From contig DYJD01000001.1 in the NCBI GenBank assembly GCA_020723325.1, forward strand, positions 358,407-422,406: 64,000 bases of DNA, given 5' to 3'. Positions 50,065 to 58,942 of this stretch are shown here, one piece after another (positions within the stretch are counted from its first letter, which is position 1; each line of letters starts with the position of its first letter). Source of the DNA: Desulfosudis oleivorans. Its GTDB lineage: Bacteria; Desulfobacterota; Desulfobacteria; Desulfobacterales; SURF-7. The translations under genes and the position numbers were made by a program. The notes under the pieces were generated by a model. That model worked only from the letters and a program-made list of their open reading frames with translations, did not search any database and was not told the origin of the DNA.

Positions 50065-52488
50065 ATGACAGAAGATGAAAAACAGGATGAACGCAGGCGA
50101 CAAGGCGGCACCCGTTTCTGGATCGGCTTGAACCTCCTGCTGTTTCCCATACCCTCCCATTTCAGCCTGTTGCGGGCCAGGGAATTCTCCCTTAAAAAAA
50201 GTTTTTTTCATTTCGGCATGACCCTGGTTTTGTCCTTGATCCTGATGGGCGCGGCGGTTTTGCAGGTTTTGCTGCCGGGGATCGGGCGCCTGTGGCTGCT
50301 GCTGCCTTTGGCTTCCGGGATCATGCTGGCAGCCTTCAACCACCAGGTCATTGCCCAGTTTGAACCCATGCGCCTGGAATGGGCCGGCCGAAAACAGATG
50401 GGCGCCTTGCTTCTGCTCCTGGCCATCCTGACCGTCATCAATATAATACCCGAATTGGATCTGATTGAATTAAAGGACCGGACCACAGAGCCGGTCACAG
50501 CCTGGATCAAAGTCCTGCCGGTATGGCAAAGCGCCCTCATTTTCCTTGCGGGTATGCTGGTGGTGGTTGTCGGACATGCCGGACTTTCCCGAACCAGTAT
50601 ATCCTTGAACCGCATCATCATTCTGTATGCCTGTTTTATCGTGATCGCGGCCCAGGTCGGTTTGGTGCTACTGGTGGCATGCAAATGGCTCAAATATCCC
50701 GGGGGCTTTTTAATGGAATTCGCGGCGGTTTTGCTGGCCGCCATCCTGGCCTTGGACTATTGGGATGCGGCCTCATTCGGGCAATTCACCCGCCGGTATG
50801 TTTTACTTACCTGCACCAAAGGGTTGTCATTTATTTTTCTGCTGCTTTGCTTTCTTGGTTTTCCGCAAAAAATTGCTTCCAGTTATATGTCCTATTGTTA
50901 TAATAATGGGAAGCCCCTGCCCGGCATCATCCCCCTTGACAGGCTGGTTTTTACCGACCAGGGTAGTTTTCAAAGCGCGCATATCAGCCTGAGCCGGATG
51001 CGCAAACTATATGCGGAAGCGTTGATGGGCATTCAGCCGGAAACCACCGGCCGAATTTCCCGAATGATGGAGGCGGGCGCTACTGCCCTTTGTCCGGCAG
51101 GGGACGATATTTGCCGGCTGAAAGAACTACCGGGCGCCGGCAAATCCGCAACGCCGGTCTTTACTTTGGATACGATTCCTTTTTTTCGACCGGTGGAGCC
51201 GGCCTGGGATGTTTTTCTTGCGACCCTGATCCATCAACATATAATCGCCGAAGAAGATCTGGCTGAAACCATTGCCGGTTTTAAAGCCATCCTGCCCAAA
51301 TCCCTTGAGGGCCGTCTGCCGGATCTGGATACGGCTTACGACATCCGCTATGTGGCTTTGGCTGCCAAAGCCCGGCTCCATTTTATTCCGCCGGCCATGG
51401 AGCACATTGAAAGGCTTCTCCAAAATAATCTGACCCCGATTCTTTCGTTGCCGTTGACCGGTGAGTCCAAATGGGGCGCTTTGCTCTTTTGGGATAAGTC
51501 CGCCGGCCTGGCCTGGTTTCGCATCCAGAATTCCCGGGCCATGGAAAAAACCATTCAGACCCTGTTTGACGCGAATATTTCACGGCAGAACCGCGCCGCG
51601 ATTCAGACTTATCAGATGATCCCCTTACCACAGGATTACCTTGCCACTATTATCGCCCATATCGACAAACCCATGGTGGTGCTGAGCCAAGACGGCTTTT
51701 CGCCCGACCTGCTGAAACACTTCGGCGAACAGGCCCTTGGGGAACTTGAAACCACCGCGGCCTGGATGGCCGGTGCCAAAAGAACGCCGGAGATTCTTTC
51801 CAAAGCAAATGCTCCCGAATTTGTTTCCGACTATGCCCGCTATCTGCAGGTCATGGTTCGGCTGAATGATTTGATAACGCCCAAAAGGCTGGATTTCAAC
51901 TTGTTCCCGGACCCGCAGCGCTTCAATTCAGATGCAAGCTGGGCCGACCGGTTTCAAAGGGCGGAAAAGCTGATCCAGGGATTGCATTCCTTACGGGATA
52001 TGGATCGGATGCGCCTGGCTGGCAACCTGGTGGAAAACAATCAGGTGGATCAGGCGCCGGAGCTTTTTCTGCGCTTGGCCTTACCCCGGCCGGTTTCCAC
52101 GAACCTGGTAGGCTGCTGCCAGGCTTTCAAGATCGGCCGTCGACTTTTTCTAATGGGACGATATCCAGAAGCCCAGGCCTATCTATCGATTTCCCAAGGG
52201 CGGCATCCCTTCAATTCCGAATATGAAATTTGGCATCATCTGGCCGGCCTGAAGCAGAACCAGGTTATGGGCCCCTTCCGATCCATGCCGGAGCAGCAGC
52301 CGGGGCCGTGGCTCTATTACCAGACCCTCGCGGATATGCAAAAAGGCAAAGCGGCAGCAGCCTTGAAGCGGCTCAAGAAAGTCATTGCCCGGGACAGTCA
52401 TGACAGCATGGCCAACCACCTGCTGGAGAAGTATTTTCAGCAACCGGTGGATGCCAGGTATTTTTTTCCGGCACCGGAGGGCTTATAG
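50065..52488 (+). CDS. large unknown membrane protein with periplasmic/TPR-like C-terminus
   Basis: From ATG 50065 the product has 807 aa (MTEDEKQDERRRQG). The N-terminal ~280 residues hold about seven membrane spans. The following 520 residues are soluble and mostly helical; the last third (about 660-790; NLVENNQVDQAPELFLRLA, FLMGRYPEAQAYL) looks like TPR repeats. The stop and the GTG start of the next gene overlap by one base (TAGTG). It seems paired with that gene, which has a similar plan. I do not recognise a family. Confidence 0.7.
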   Translation: MTEDEKQDERRRQGGTRFWIGLNLLLFPIPSHFSLLRAREFSLKKSFFHFGMTLVLSLILMGAAVLQVLLPGIGRLWLLLPLASGIMLAAFNHQVIAQFEPMRLEWAGRKQMGALLLLLAILTVINIIPELDLIELKDRTTEPVTAWIKVLPVWQSALIFLAGMLVVVVGHAGLSRTSISLNRIIILYACFIVIAAQVGLVLLVACKWLKYPGGFLMEFAAVLLAAILALDYWDAASFGQFTRRYVLLTCTKGLSFIFLLLCFLGFPQKIASSYMSYCYNNGKPLPGIIPLDRLVFTDQGSFQSAHISLSRMRKLYAEALMGIQPETTGRISRMMEAGATALCPAGDDICRLKELPGAGKSATPVFTLDTIPFFRPVEPAWDVFLATLIHQHIIAEEDLAETIAGFKAILPKSLEGRLPDLDTAYDIRYVALAAKARLHFIPPAMEHIERLLQNNLTPILSLPLTGESKWGALLFWDKSAGLAWFRIQNSRAMEKTIQTLFDANISRQNRAAIQTYQMIPLPQDYLATIIAHIDKPMVVLSQDGFSPDLLKHFGEQALGELETTAAWMAGAKRTPEILSKANAPEFVSDYARYLQVMVRLNDLITPKRLDFNLFPDPQRFNSDASWADRFQRAEKLIQGLHSLRDMDRMRLAGNLVENNQVDQAPELFLRLALPRPVSTNLVGCCQAFKIGRRLFLMGRYPEAQAYLSISQGRHPFNSEYEIWHHLAGLKQNQVMGPFRSMPEQQPGPWLYYQTLADMQKGKAAAALKRLKKVIARDSHDSMANHLLEKYFQQPVDARYFFPAPEGL

Positions 52489-54767
52489 TGAAACCGGACA
52501 ATCCCCTTAACGGCTGGAAACTGAGCCTCCATACCCTCTTTCTCGGGCCGGTGTTCCTTTGTCTATATTTATGGCAATATCGCCGGGCCTATCCGCTGAT
52601 CCGCTATCTGCTTTTTTTGCCGCCGGCCCTGCTGTTGTTGTGCTCCTGGCTGAGCATTTTCCTGAAGGTGGACCCTGATTGGATCAGGCTCATTTATGCC
52701 GTGCTTTTGGCCCTGATCCTGGCTGCCGCCTTTATTTTCTGCTGGACTGTGAAGGCAGCCACCAAATCCCGAGAGCCCTCACCCCGTCCGAAAATTCTTT
52801 TGTCCAGGGGCATTGCCTGGATGACCTTCATGGGGACATTATTTTACAGCTTTTCCCATGCTGTCCAGATCGTCAATTACTGGGCATTCGGCGAGTATAT
52901 CATGGTCTATTTTTCATCCGCCGCCAAAACTTCCAACCTGTGGATCCTGCTGGGTCTGGTCTTTGGTTTTCTTTACGGCATGGATGCCGAGAAACAATAT
53001 TTCAATAAGGATATCAAATCCCTCGGCATATCCTTGACCCTGGCGTTTGGGTGGGTTGCCGTTTACAGCATATGGACATTGTTTTTAATTGTTTATCCAC
53101 TGCAGCGCCTGACACCGATTGCCTACCGGCCGCAAATCGCCGACTATATGTTCTACGGCTTCAATGAACTGTCGATTCTTTTTTCCCTGTTTTTTTTCCT
53201 GCCGGCGGGCGCGGACAAGGGCCTTTGGAAAACCGTGGTGGTTTCCGTTTCGGCCGTGCCGCTGATTCTGCTGCACGCCATTGTATTGTCCGGCTATTCC
53301 AACGCCTTGAATCTTACGGCAGCTTCCATATTGGAAGACCAGGGCCGGTGGGAATCAGCCAAGGCATTATACACGAAAGTCATCCCGTATATCGACCATG
53401 ATCCGTTGCTGGCCGCCCTGCATCACCGCCAGGGGGTGTTGAACATCCTCAATGAGAACTATGAGGCGGCCGTGGCTTCCTTTAAAAAGGTCATCGCCGA
53501 CTATTCCGAGGATTATGAAGTTTTTCGCAAGGCGCGCCGGTATGTGGAGCGCTTTGAGAAAAACAAAGCCTTGCCGGACCCTGGCAGAAAAATTCTTGCG
53601 GTCCGGCATCGAACTTTTGAGCAGGCGGCCTCCTGTTTTCCCAATTCCCTGTCCGTCATATTGAAATTTTACGAAGCCGAACCTGTCAGCACCCGCAAGC
53701 TGAGCTACGCCATCAAGGAGAGCTTTGATAAAGGCACCTTCATTTGGAAGGTGGAAGCTTTTTTGAATCAACGGGGTTATCGGCTGATTACCACATTCTG
53801 GCAGACCAAAGAAACGCTGATGGCCTTGTTGGAGGCCGGCTATCCGGTATTGATTTATGTCCCCGGCCATGTGTACACCTTATATGGGTATGACGCCAAA
53901 ATGGAAGTCTTTTTTTGCTACAACACCGCCAAACTCAATCGCTGGGACGACACACCCTTTGCCGAATTTCAACATGCCTGGATGGAAGATGGCTTTGTGA
54001 TGAGCGTGGTGGTGAAAAAGGGGGATGAGGAAAAGATAACCGCAATGGCCGAAGGCTTGTCCCGGCATTCGGAAGCCTACCGGTTGTATCAAAAAGCCAT
54101 GATCAGCCGGTATTATGCAAGCAAAGACAACTATTGGGAAGACACCGGCCGCGGACTGCTGGCGGAAGGTATCGGCCTGGACACCCTCAAACTCGACAAT
54201 GATGACCTTCGCAAGGATGGCTTCCACCATCTGCCCTGGGATCAGGAAAAATGGCACGGGGAGGTCCGGCCTGCGCTTGTCCACAAATGGTCGAACCAAT
54301 GGAGTTTGATTGAAAGGCATCTGCTCTACCTGCTGTTCCATAAACAGTGGGAAGCTGCCCGGGAATTGATTCAAAAATATCAGTCCCGTTCCAATGAGGA
54401 AAGCTTTCCGGATTATGACCGGCTTTTGGAAATGAGTCTGGCCGTGGAGGTTTCCGCCGGAAATCAGGCTGAAGTGCTGTCCCTTTGCGACAAACTCATC
54501 GGCAATATGGATCGTTTTGATGCCGGTGCTTGCTGGGCCTACTATTATAAGGCTGTTCACCTGCTGCAAAAGGGGGCGGCGGCGCGCGCGGCCCAACTGC
54601 TCCTGCCCTTGCTCGATAAGATGGATCCCGATGATTTGATTTCAGAAGCCGGTGTAAGAAATATCGTAACCTTGTTGCGGGAAATCCAGCTTCGGCAACC
54701 TGATTTAATCGAACCGGAAAAAGCGCATTTACTGGATATTTACCAGATCCGCTATGCGATCAGGTAA
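52488..54767 (+). CDS. membrane protein with TPR and C39-peptidase-like domain
   Basis: This 759-aa protein (GTG start) has about eight membrane spans in residues 1-275, then TPR units (about 280-360; ILNENYEAAVASFKKV). A papain-like C39 domain lies at about 375-520: catalytic-type Cys in FEQAASCFPNSLSVIL, His in VPGHVYTLYGYD, and a downstream Asn/Asp in FFCYNTAKLNRWDD. The C-terminal ~230 residues are again TPR-like. A C39 fold joined to TPR after a multispan domain could process or bind peptides at the membrane; this is inference. It is probably co-expressed with the preceding gene. Confidence 0.75.
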   Translation: MKPDNPLNGWKLSLHTLFLGPVFLCLYLWQYRRAYPLIRYLLFLPPALLLLCSWLSIFLKVDPDWIRLIYAVLLALILAAAFIFCWTVKAATKSREPSPRPKILLSRGIAWMTFMGTLFYSFSHAVQIVNYWAFGEYIMVYFSSAAKTSNLWILLGLVFGFLYGMDAEKQYFNKDIKSLGISLTLAFGWVAVYSIWTLFLIVYPLQRLTPIAYRPQIADYMFYGFNELSILFSLFFFLPAGADKGLWKTVVVSVSAVPLILLHAIVLSGYSNALNLTAASILEDQGRWESAKALYTKVIPYIDHDPLLAALHHRQGVLNILNENYEAAVASFKKVIADYSEDYEVFRKARRYVERFEKNKALPDPGRKILAVRHRTFEQAASCFPNSLSVILKFYEAEPVSTRKLSYAIKESFDKGTFIWKVEAFLNQRGYRLITTFWQTKETLMALLEAGYPVLIYVPGHVYTLYGYDAKMEVFFCYNTAKLNRWDDTPFAEFQHAWMEDGFVMSVVVKKGDEEKITAMAEGLSRHSEAYRLYQKAMISRYYASKDNYWEDTGRGLLAEGIGLDTLKLDNDDLRKDGFHHLPWDQEKWHGEVRPALVHKWSNQWSLIERHLLYLLFHKQWEAARELIQKYQSRSNEESFPDYDRLLEMSLAVEVSAGNQAEVLSLCDKLIGNMDRFDAGACWAYYYKAVHLLQKGAAARAAQLLLPLLDKMDPDDLISEAGVRNIVTLLREIQLRQPDLIEPEKAHLLDIYQIRYAIR

Positions 54768-54799
54768 TTTTAGCAGGAGAGATTGGAATCAAAGGTGCC

Positions 54800-55462
54800 A
54801 TGGAAACCGAGACCACACCCAATTGGGATAGTTCCACCCTCATCACCATAGACACCCAGTGCGACACCCTTGACGGGCAACCTTTCGAGATCCCTGGGAC
54901 CAGCGCGGTTCTTTTCCAGATGAAAGCGTTGCTTTCGGCCTTTCGGGCGGCCCGGCGCCCCATTGTTCACATTGTGCGCATTTATCTGGCGGACGGTTCC
55001 AATGTGGATTTATGCCGTCGGGCGTTGATCCGCAAGGGTGCGCCATTATTGCTGGCCGGATCTTCCGGATGCCAATTGGCGCCGGAAATTCTACCCAGGA
55101 CTGGAATCCTTCTGGACGAGGTCCTGCTGTTGTCAGGCGGCATACAGAAAATCAGCGCTAATGAAGTTGTGATGTACAAACCACGCTGGGGTGCCTTCTA
55201 CCAAACTCCCCTGGAAGACTATCTGAAAAAGGCCGGTATTTCCACCCTGGTTTTCTGCGGCTGCAATTTCCCAAATTGCCCGCGCACTTCCATTTATGAG
55301 GCCAGTGAGCGCGATTTCCGGATCGTGCTGGCGGATGACGCCGTATCCGGTTTATCTGATGAGGGCCGGAAGGAAATGGGGAACATCGGCATTAATCTGC
55401 TGCCAGCCCATCAGATCGTGGAAGCACTCCGGCAAGAGGGTATGGCTGGGCGGGAACGGTGA
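54800..55462 (+). CDS. isochorismatase-family cysteine hydrolase
   Basis: This 220-aa protein has the family triad: Asp in ITIDTQCDTL, Lys in VMYKPRWGAFYQTPL, and nucleophile Cys in VFCGCNFPNCPRTSI, where the order of cysteines fits CGxxxxxCVxxT. The remaining ASERDFRIVLADDAVSG is typical. Family members hydrolyse isochorismate, nicotinamide or ureido substrates. It is 32 bp after the C39-like gene and may be part of the envelope operon, though its chemistry is unrelated. Substrate unknown. Confidence 0.88.
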   Translation: METETTPNWDSSTLITIDTQCDTLDGQPFEIPGTSAVLFQMKALLSAFRAARRPIVHIVRIYLADGSNVDLCRRALIRKGAPLLLAGSSGCQLAPEILPRTGILLDEVLLLSGGIQKISANEVVMYKPRWGAFYQTPLEDYLKKAGISTLVFCGCNFPNCPRTSIYEASERDFRIVLADDAVSGLSDEGRKEMGNIGINLLPAHQIVEALRQEGMAGRER

Positions 55463-55495
55463 TTTAGGGAGACTGAAAATCTTAATTTACCATTG

Positions 55496-55598
55496 TCGTG
55501 CTCGTGCCCAGCCTAGCAGTACTCGTAATCGTAATCGAACGACAGAATTTGGATAGCCAATCGGCAGCCGATTACGATTACGAGCAAGAGCACGAGCA
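55496..55598. repeat. palindromic hexamer repeat, family B, copy 2
   Basis: Left arm 55496-55537 (TCGTGC, CGTAAT units) and right arm 55569-55598 (CGATTACGATTACGAGCAAG type) are inverted around a 31-bp spacer. It sits between convergent genes, where it could also block read-through. Confidence 0.85.
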
Positions 55599-55677
55599 AG
55601 AAAAATCGGTAAATTGGATTTTTCAACACCCCCTAAGGCGGCCCATACCCTGCCGTTTTCTGGTGAAAGACGAAAAA

Positions 55678-56388
55678 CTACTCTTCAATTCCGGTAAATC
55701 TTTCCGGATGTCGCTCGCATTGGAAGCCCTTTCCGAAATAACAGGCCACGCAATAGCCCGTCATTTGATCCAGGCTTGTTTGCTTGGATTCGCAATTTGT
55801 GCACAGGCGCTCCTGTCCCTTGTGCATGGGGCCGCCGCAGGGCGTCATGGTCATTGGGCACAAGTCCGAGCACCAGCCGCACTCCCGGCAAAGTTTTGAT
55901 TTCAGGTCAAAGGGCGCCACCACCCGGCGATCCATGCCCCGTCCGACAAATCCGATGGCCTTTTCACCGAGCCTACCGGTGCAGATACGCACGCAGCGAC
56001 CGCAGAGAATACAATTGTTGTTCCGGAACGGATAGCGGACTTCCTTCACGCCGCAACGCATGGCCACATCCTGAACCGCCCTGGAATTGGGGGCTTCCGC
56101 CACCAAAAGTTCCGCTATGTTGCGGCGTAGCCTCTTGATTTTTTCCGTATTGCTGTGGATCACCATGCCTTCTTTTACCACCAGGGTGCAGGAAGTGGTG
56201 ACCTTTGAACGTCCGTTTTGAATGTGCTCCACAATGCACAAGCGGCAGGCACCGAGGTCTGAAATGGCCGGCACGCGGCAAAGGTGTGGAATACAGATAC
56301 CGTGATCCAAAGCTGCATCAAGAATACTCAAGCCTTTGGGAGCCCGGATAATCGCACCGTCAATCGTTACAGAAACTTTTTCCGTCAT
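55678..56388 (-). CDS. 2Fe-2S/4Fe-4S electron-transfer subunit (HoxU/NuoG N-terminal type)
   Basis: This 236-aa iron-sulfur protein has an N-terminal [2Fe-2S] ferredoxin domain (CIPHLCRVPAISDLGACRLC ... SC), a NuoG-like His/Cys linker that is reduced here, then [4Fe-4S] motifs CILCGRCVRIC and CRECGWCSDLCP. An unusual C-terminal extension has further Cys pairs (CTNC, CVAC). It should carry electrons from the NuoE/NuoF diaphorase to a partner enzyme. It is 11 bp downstream of the NuoF-like gene. The final acceptor (hydrogenase, formate dehydrogenase or heterodisulfide-type enzyme) is not in the window. Confidence 0.85.
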   Translation of the reverse strand: MTEKVSVTIDGAIIRAPKGLSILDAALDHGICIPHLCRVPAISDLGACRLCIVEHIQNGRSKVTTSCTLVVKEGMVIHSNTEKIKRLRRNIAELLVAEAPNSRAVQDVAMRCGVKEVRYPFRNNNCILCGRCVRICTGRLGEKAIGFVGRGMDRRVVAPFDLKSKLCRECGWCSDLCPMTMTPCGGPMHKGQERLCTNCESKQTSLDQMTGYCVACYFGKGFQCERHPERFTGIEE

Positions 56389-56399
56389 GATGCACCTCG

Positions 56400-58253
56400 C
56401 TAGTTCACTTGAATGGATTCAAATTTGCATTCACTGCGGCAGATTCCACATTTCTGGCATAATTCCAATTGAATCGTGGGGATCTGCTTTTTTTCACCTG
56501 TAATGGCTTTATAGGGGCAGGCCGTCATGCAGGCCCCGCAGGCCGTACATGTTTCCGAATCGATTTGATAGGTAATCAAGGCTTGACACATTCCGGCCGG
56601 ACATTTTTTGTTGTGAATATGGGCCTCATATTCCTCGCGGAAATAGCGTAAAGTGGAAAGCGCCGGATTTGCGGCGGTCTTTCCCAGACCGCATAAAGAG
56701 GTTTCACTGGTGGTGGCCCCCAGTTCTTCCAACAGATCGAGCTGCTCCGGTTTGCCGCGGCCTTCGGTAATATCCGTGACGATTTCCAGCATGCGGTCGA
56801 TTCCCAGACGGCACGGTACGCATTTCCCGCAGGATTCATCCTGTAAAAAGGTCAAGAAATATTTGGCCACATCCACCATGCAGGTGTTCTGACCCATGAC
56901 CACAAATCCGCCCGAGCCGATCATGGAGCCGGCTGCGTACAGTTCATCAAAATCCACCGGCAAATGGAATTTGTCCACCGGAAGACAGCCGCCGGATGGA
57001 CCGCCGGTCTGTACCGCCTTCACCGCTTTCCCATCCGAAGAGCCGCCGCCGATATCAAAGACCACGGAATTGAGGGTGGTGCCCATTTCCACTTCCACAA
57101 GACCGGTGTTTTTGATATGGCCGGTCAGGGCCAGAATTTTAGTGCCTTTGCTGCCTTTGGAACCCATGGCGGCAAACCAGGCGGAGCCGTTATGGATGAT
57201 GGCAGGGACATTCGCCCAGGTCTCCACATTGTTCAATGTGGTGGGCTTATGCCAGAGACCGTCGACGGCGGTATGCACATCCTTGGCGCGCGGTTCCCCC
57301 ACCTTGCCCTCGATGGAGGCCATCAAGGCCGTGGACTCACCGCAGACAAAGGCGCCCCCGCCCCGGGCGATTTCGATGTCAAAGGAAAAGGATGAGCCGA
57401 AAATGTTCTCGCCCAAAATGCCCAGGTCCCGGGCTTGTTGAATGGCGATGCGGGTGTTTTTGACCGCCAGGGGATATTCATTGCGAACGTAAATATACCC
57501 TTTGAAGGCACCCACGGCCCAGGCGCCGATCATCATGCCCTCGATCACAAGATGGGGGTTCCCTTCCAGCACACAGCGATCCATGTATGCGCCGGGATCA
57601 CCTTCATCGGCATTGCAAATGACATATTTCTCATCCCCGTCTGCATTGCGAGTTTCGGTCCATTTTTTACCGGTGGGGAAGCCGCCGCCGCCCCGGCCGC
57701 GCAACCCGGCGGCGGTTATTTCTTGAATGACCGCGTCGGGCGAGAGCTCGGCCAGGGTTTTACCAAGGGCCGAATATCCGCCGATGGCAATGTAATCTTC
57801 GATGTCGCCTGGATTCACCAGGCGATTCATGGACAGCAGTAGACGGTTCTGGGCTCGATAAAAAGGGATTTCCGCTTCGGTGAGAATCCGGTTACCGCTG
57901 ACCGGATCTTTGTATTGCAAACGTTCGATGATTTCATTTTTCTGGATGGTTTTGCTCACGATTTCCTGGGCATCTTCCGGGGTCAGATGACAATAGAAGA
58001 TATTGCCCGGTTCGATGACTAAAATCGGGCCCTGTTCACAAAAGCCGTGACAGCCTGTGGCGCGCACATGTACTTTTTCTGTTAAACCCTGGGAGGCGAG
58101 TTCGTTTTGAATAGCCTCGATAACGTCTTTGGAACGCGAAGCCTGGCAGCCGGTCCCGCCGCAAATGATCATGGTCGCGGCAAATTTTTTACGTTGATCT
58201 ATAATACCTTGACGAAAATTCCTGAGTCGGTCGAGGGAATGGATCTTATTCAT
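56400..58253 (-). CDS. NADH-binding flavoprotein (NuoF/HndC-like) with extra ferredoxin domains
   Basis: This 617-aa subunit has an N-terminal thioredoxin-like [2Fe-2S] domain (CGGTGCQAS and GCHGFCEQGP), the FMN/NADH-binding domain with [16 protein letters not shown] and ICNADEGDPGAYMDR, the [4Fe-4S] N3 site ESCGKCVPCRLG, and a C-terminal two-cluster ferredoxin (CTACGACMTACP, CQKCGICRSEC). This is the layout of hydrogenase and bifurcating-enzyme diaphorases rather than of complex I. It oxidises NADH (or reduces NAD+) through FMN. Start overlaps the NuoE-like gene by 8 nt. Confidence 0.93.
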   Translation of the reverse strand: MNKIHSLDRLRNFRQGIIDQRKKFAATMIICGGTGCQASRSKDVIEAIQNELASQGLTEKVHVRATGCHGFCEQGPILVIEPGNIFYCHLTPEDAQEIVSKTIQKNEIIERLQYKDPVSGNRILTEAEIPFYRAQNRLLLSMNRLVNPGDIEDYIAIGGYSALGKTLAELSPDAVIQEITAAGLRGRGGGGFPTGKKWTETRNADGDEKYVICNADEGDPGAYMDRCVLEGNPHLVIEGMMIGAWAVGAFKGYIYVRNEYPLAVKNTRIAIQQARDLGILGENIFGSSFSFDIEIARGGGAFVCGESTALMASIEGKVGEPRAKDVHTAVDGLWHKPTTLNNVETWANVPAIIHNGSAWFAAMGSKGSKGTKILALTGHIKNTGLVEVEMGTTLNSVVFDIGGGSSDGKAVKAVQTGGPSGGCLPVDKFHLPVDFDELYAAGSMIGSGGFVVMGQNTCMVDVAKYFLTFLQDESCGKCVPCRLGIDRMLEIVTDITEGRGKPEQLDLLEELGATTSETSLCGLGKTAANPALSTLRYFREEYEAHIHNKKCPAGMCQALITYQIDSETCTACGACMTACPYKAITGEKKQIPTIQLELCQKCGICRSECKFESIQVN

Positions 58254-58728
58254 TGGCCGCTTCCTCCTTGTTGTTCTTTTGATACGATTTGATGAGTTTG
58301 CGCATCTTCCCAGGACTCATGTGATGGTGGTAGTCGGTGTTTGTGGTGACAACCGGTCCAAGGGCGCAGGCCCCCAGGCAGTTTACATTTTCGATGGTGA
58401 ACAAGCCGTCAGCGGACATTTTGCCTGTTTCCACGCCGATTTGGGCTGTGGCCTGGTTGATCAGCAGCTTGGCACCGCGCACATGGCAGGCTGTGCCGGT
58501 GCATACCGTGATCACATTTTTGCCGCGCGGACTTAAGGAGAAAGCCTTGTAAAACGATGCGACCCTGTACACCTCCAGAAGGGTGACACCGAGCTCTTTT
58601 GATACGGCCCGCATGGCCTCCTCCGAAATATATCCATTTTGCGCCTGTACATCCTGCAATACCTCAATCAATTGATGCGGCTGGCTGCGTCGTCCATCCA
58701 ATATTGTGTCAAGGGTGGTTTGCGGCAT
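58246..58728 (-). CDS. NuoE/HndA-like thioredoxin-type [2Fe-2S] subunit
   Basis: From ATG 58728, with AAAGGAG 7 nt before it, the product has 160 aa and starts MPQTTLDTILDGRRSQPHQL. An N-terminal helical part (ALxEVQxxxGYIS type: LIEVLQDVQAQNGYISEEAM) is followed by the thioredoxin-like domain with cluster cysteines CTGTACHVRG and CLGACALGPV. It is the first gene of the diaphorase operon NuoE-NuoF-(2Fe-2S). It diverges from a LuxR-type regulator across 214 bp. Confidence 0.93.
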   Translation of the reverse strand: MPQTTLDTILDGRRSQPHQLIEVLQDVQAQNGYISEEAMRAVSKELGVTLLEVYRVASFYKAFSLSPRGKNVITVCTGTACHVRGAKLLINQATAQIGVETGKMSADGLFTIENVNCLGACALGPVVTTNTDYHHHMSPGKMRKLIKSYQKNNKEEAANE

Positions 58729-58864
58729 GGAATTCTCCTTTGCTGAGTGGTCCGGTGGATTGACGTAATTCCCGACAAACGGTAACTTAAGAAAATTGAA
58801 GAGAAAATAAAAGGTTGTATGGAAATAGTAAATACAGTAATATTGCAGATATAATGCATATTGA

Positions 58865-58920
58865 TTATATGCATTATAAATACCATTTTTTACACACATG
58901 TTGCATATGGTTTATATGCA
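58865..58920. promoter_or_regulatory. paired TTATATGCA sites between diaphorase operon and LuxR gene
   Basis: TTATATGCA occurs at 58865-58873 and 58912-58920, 47 bp apart, within a very AT-rich divergent promoter region. Related GCATA pieces lie at 58855-58860 and 58903-58907. They may be binding sites of the neighbouring LuxR protein. Confidence 0.35.
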
Positions 58921-58942
58921 GTAAATGCGAGGTAAAATAACC

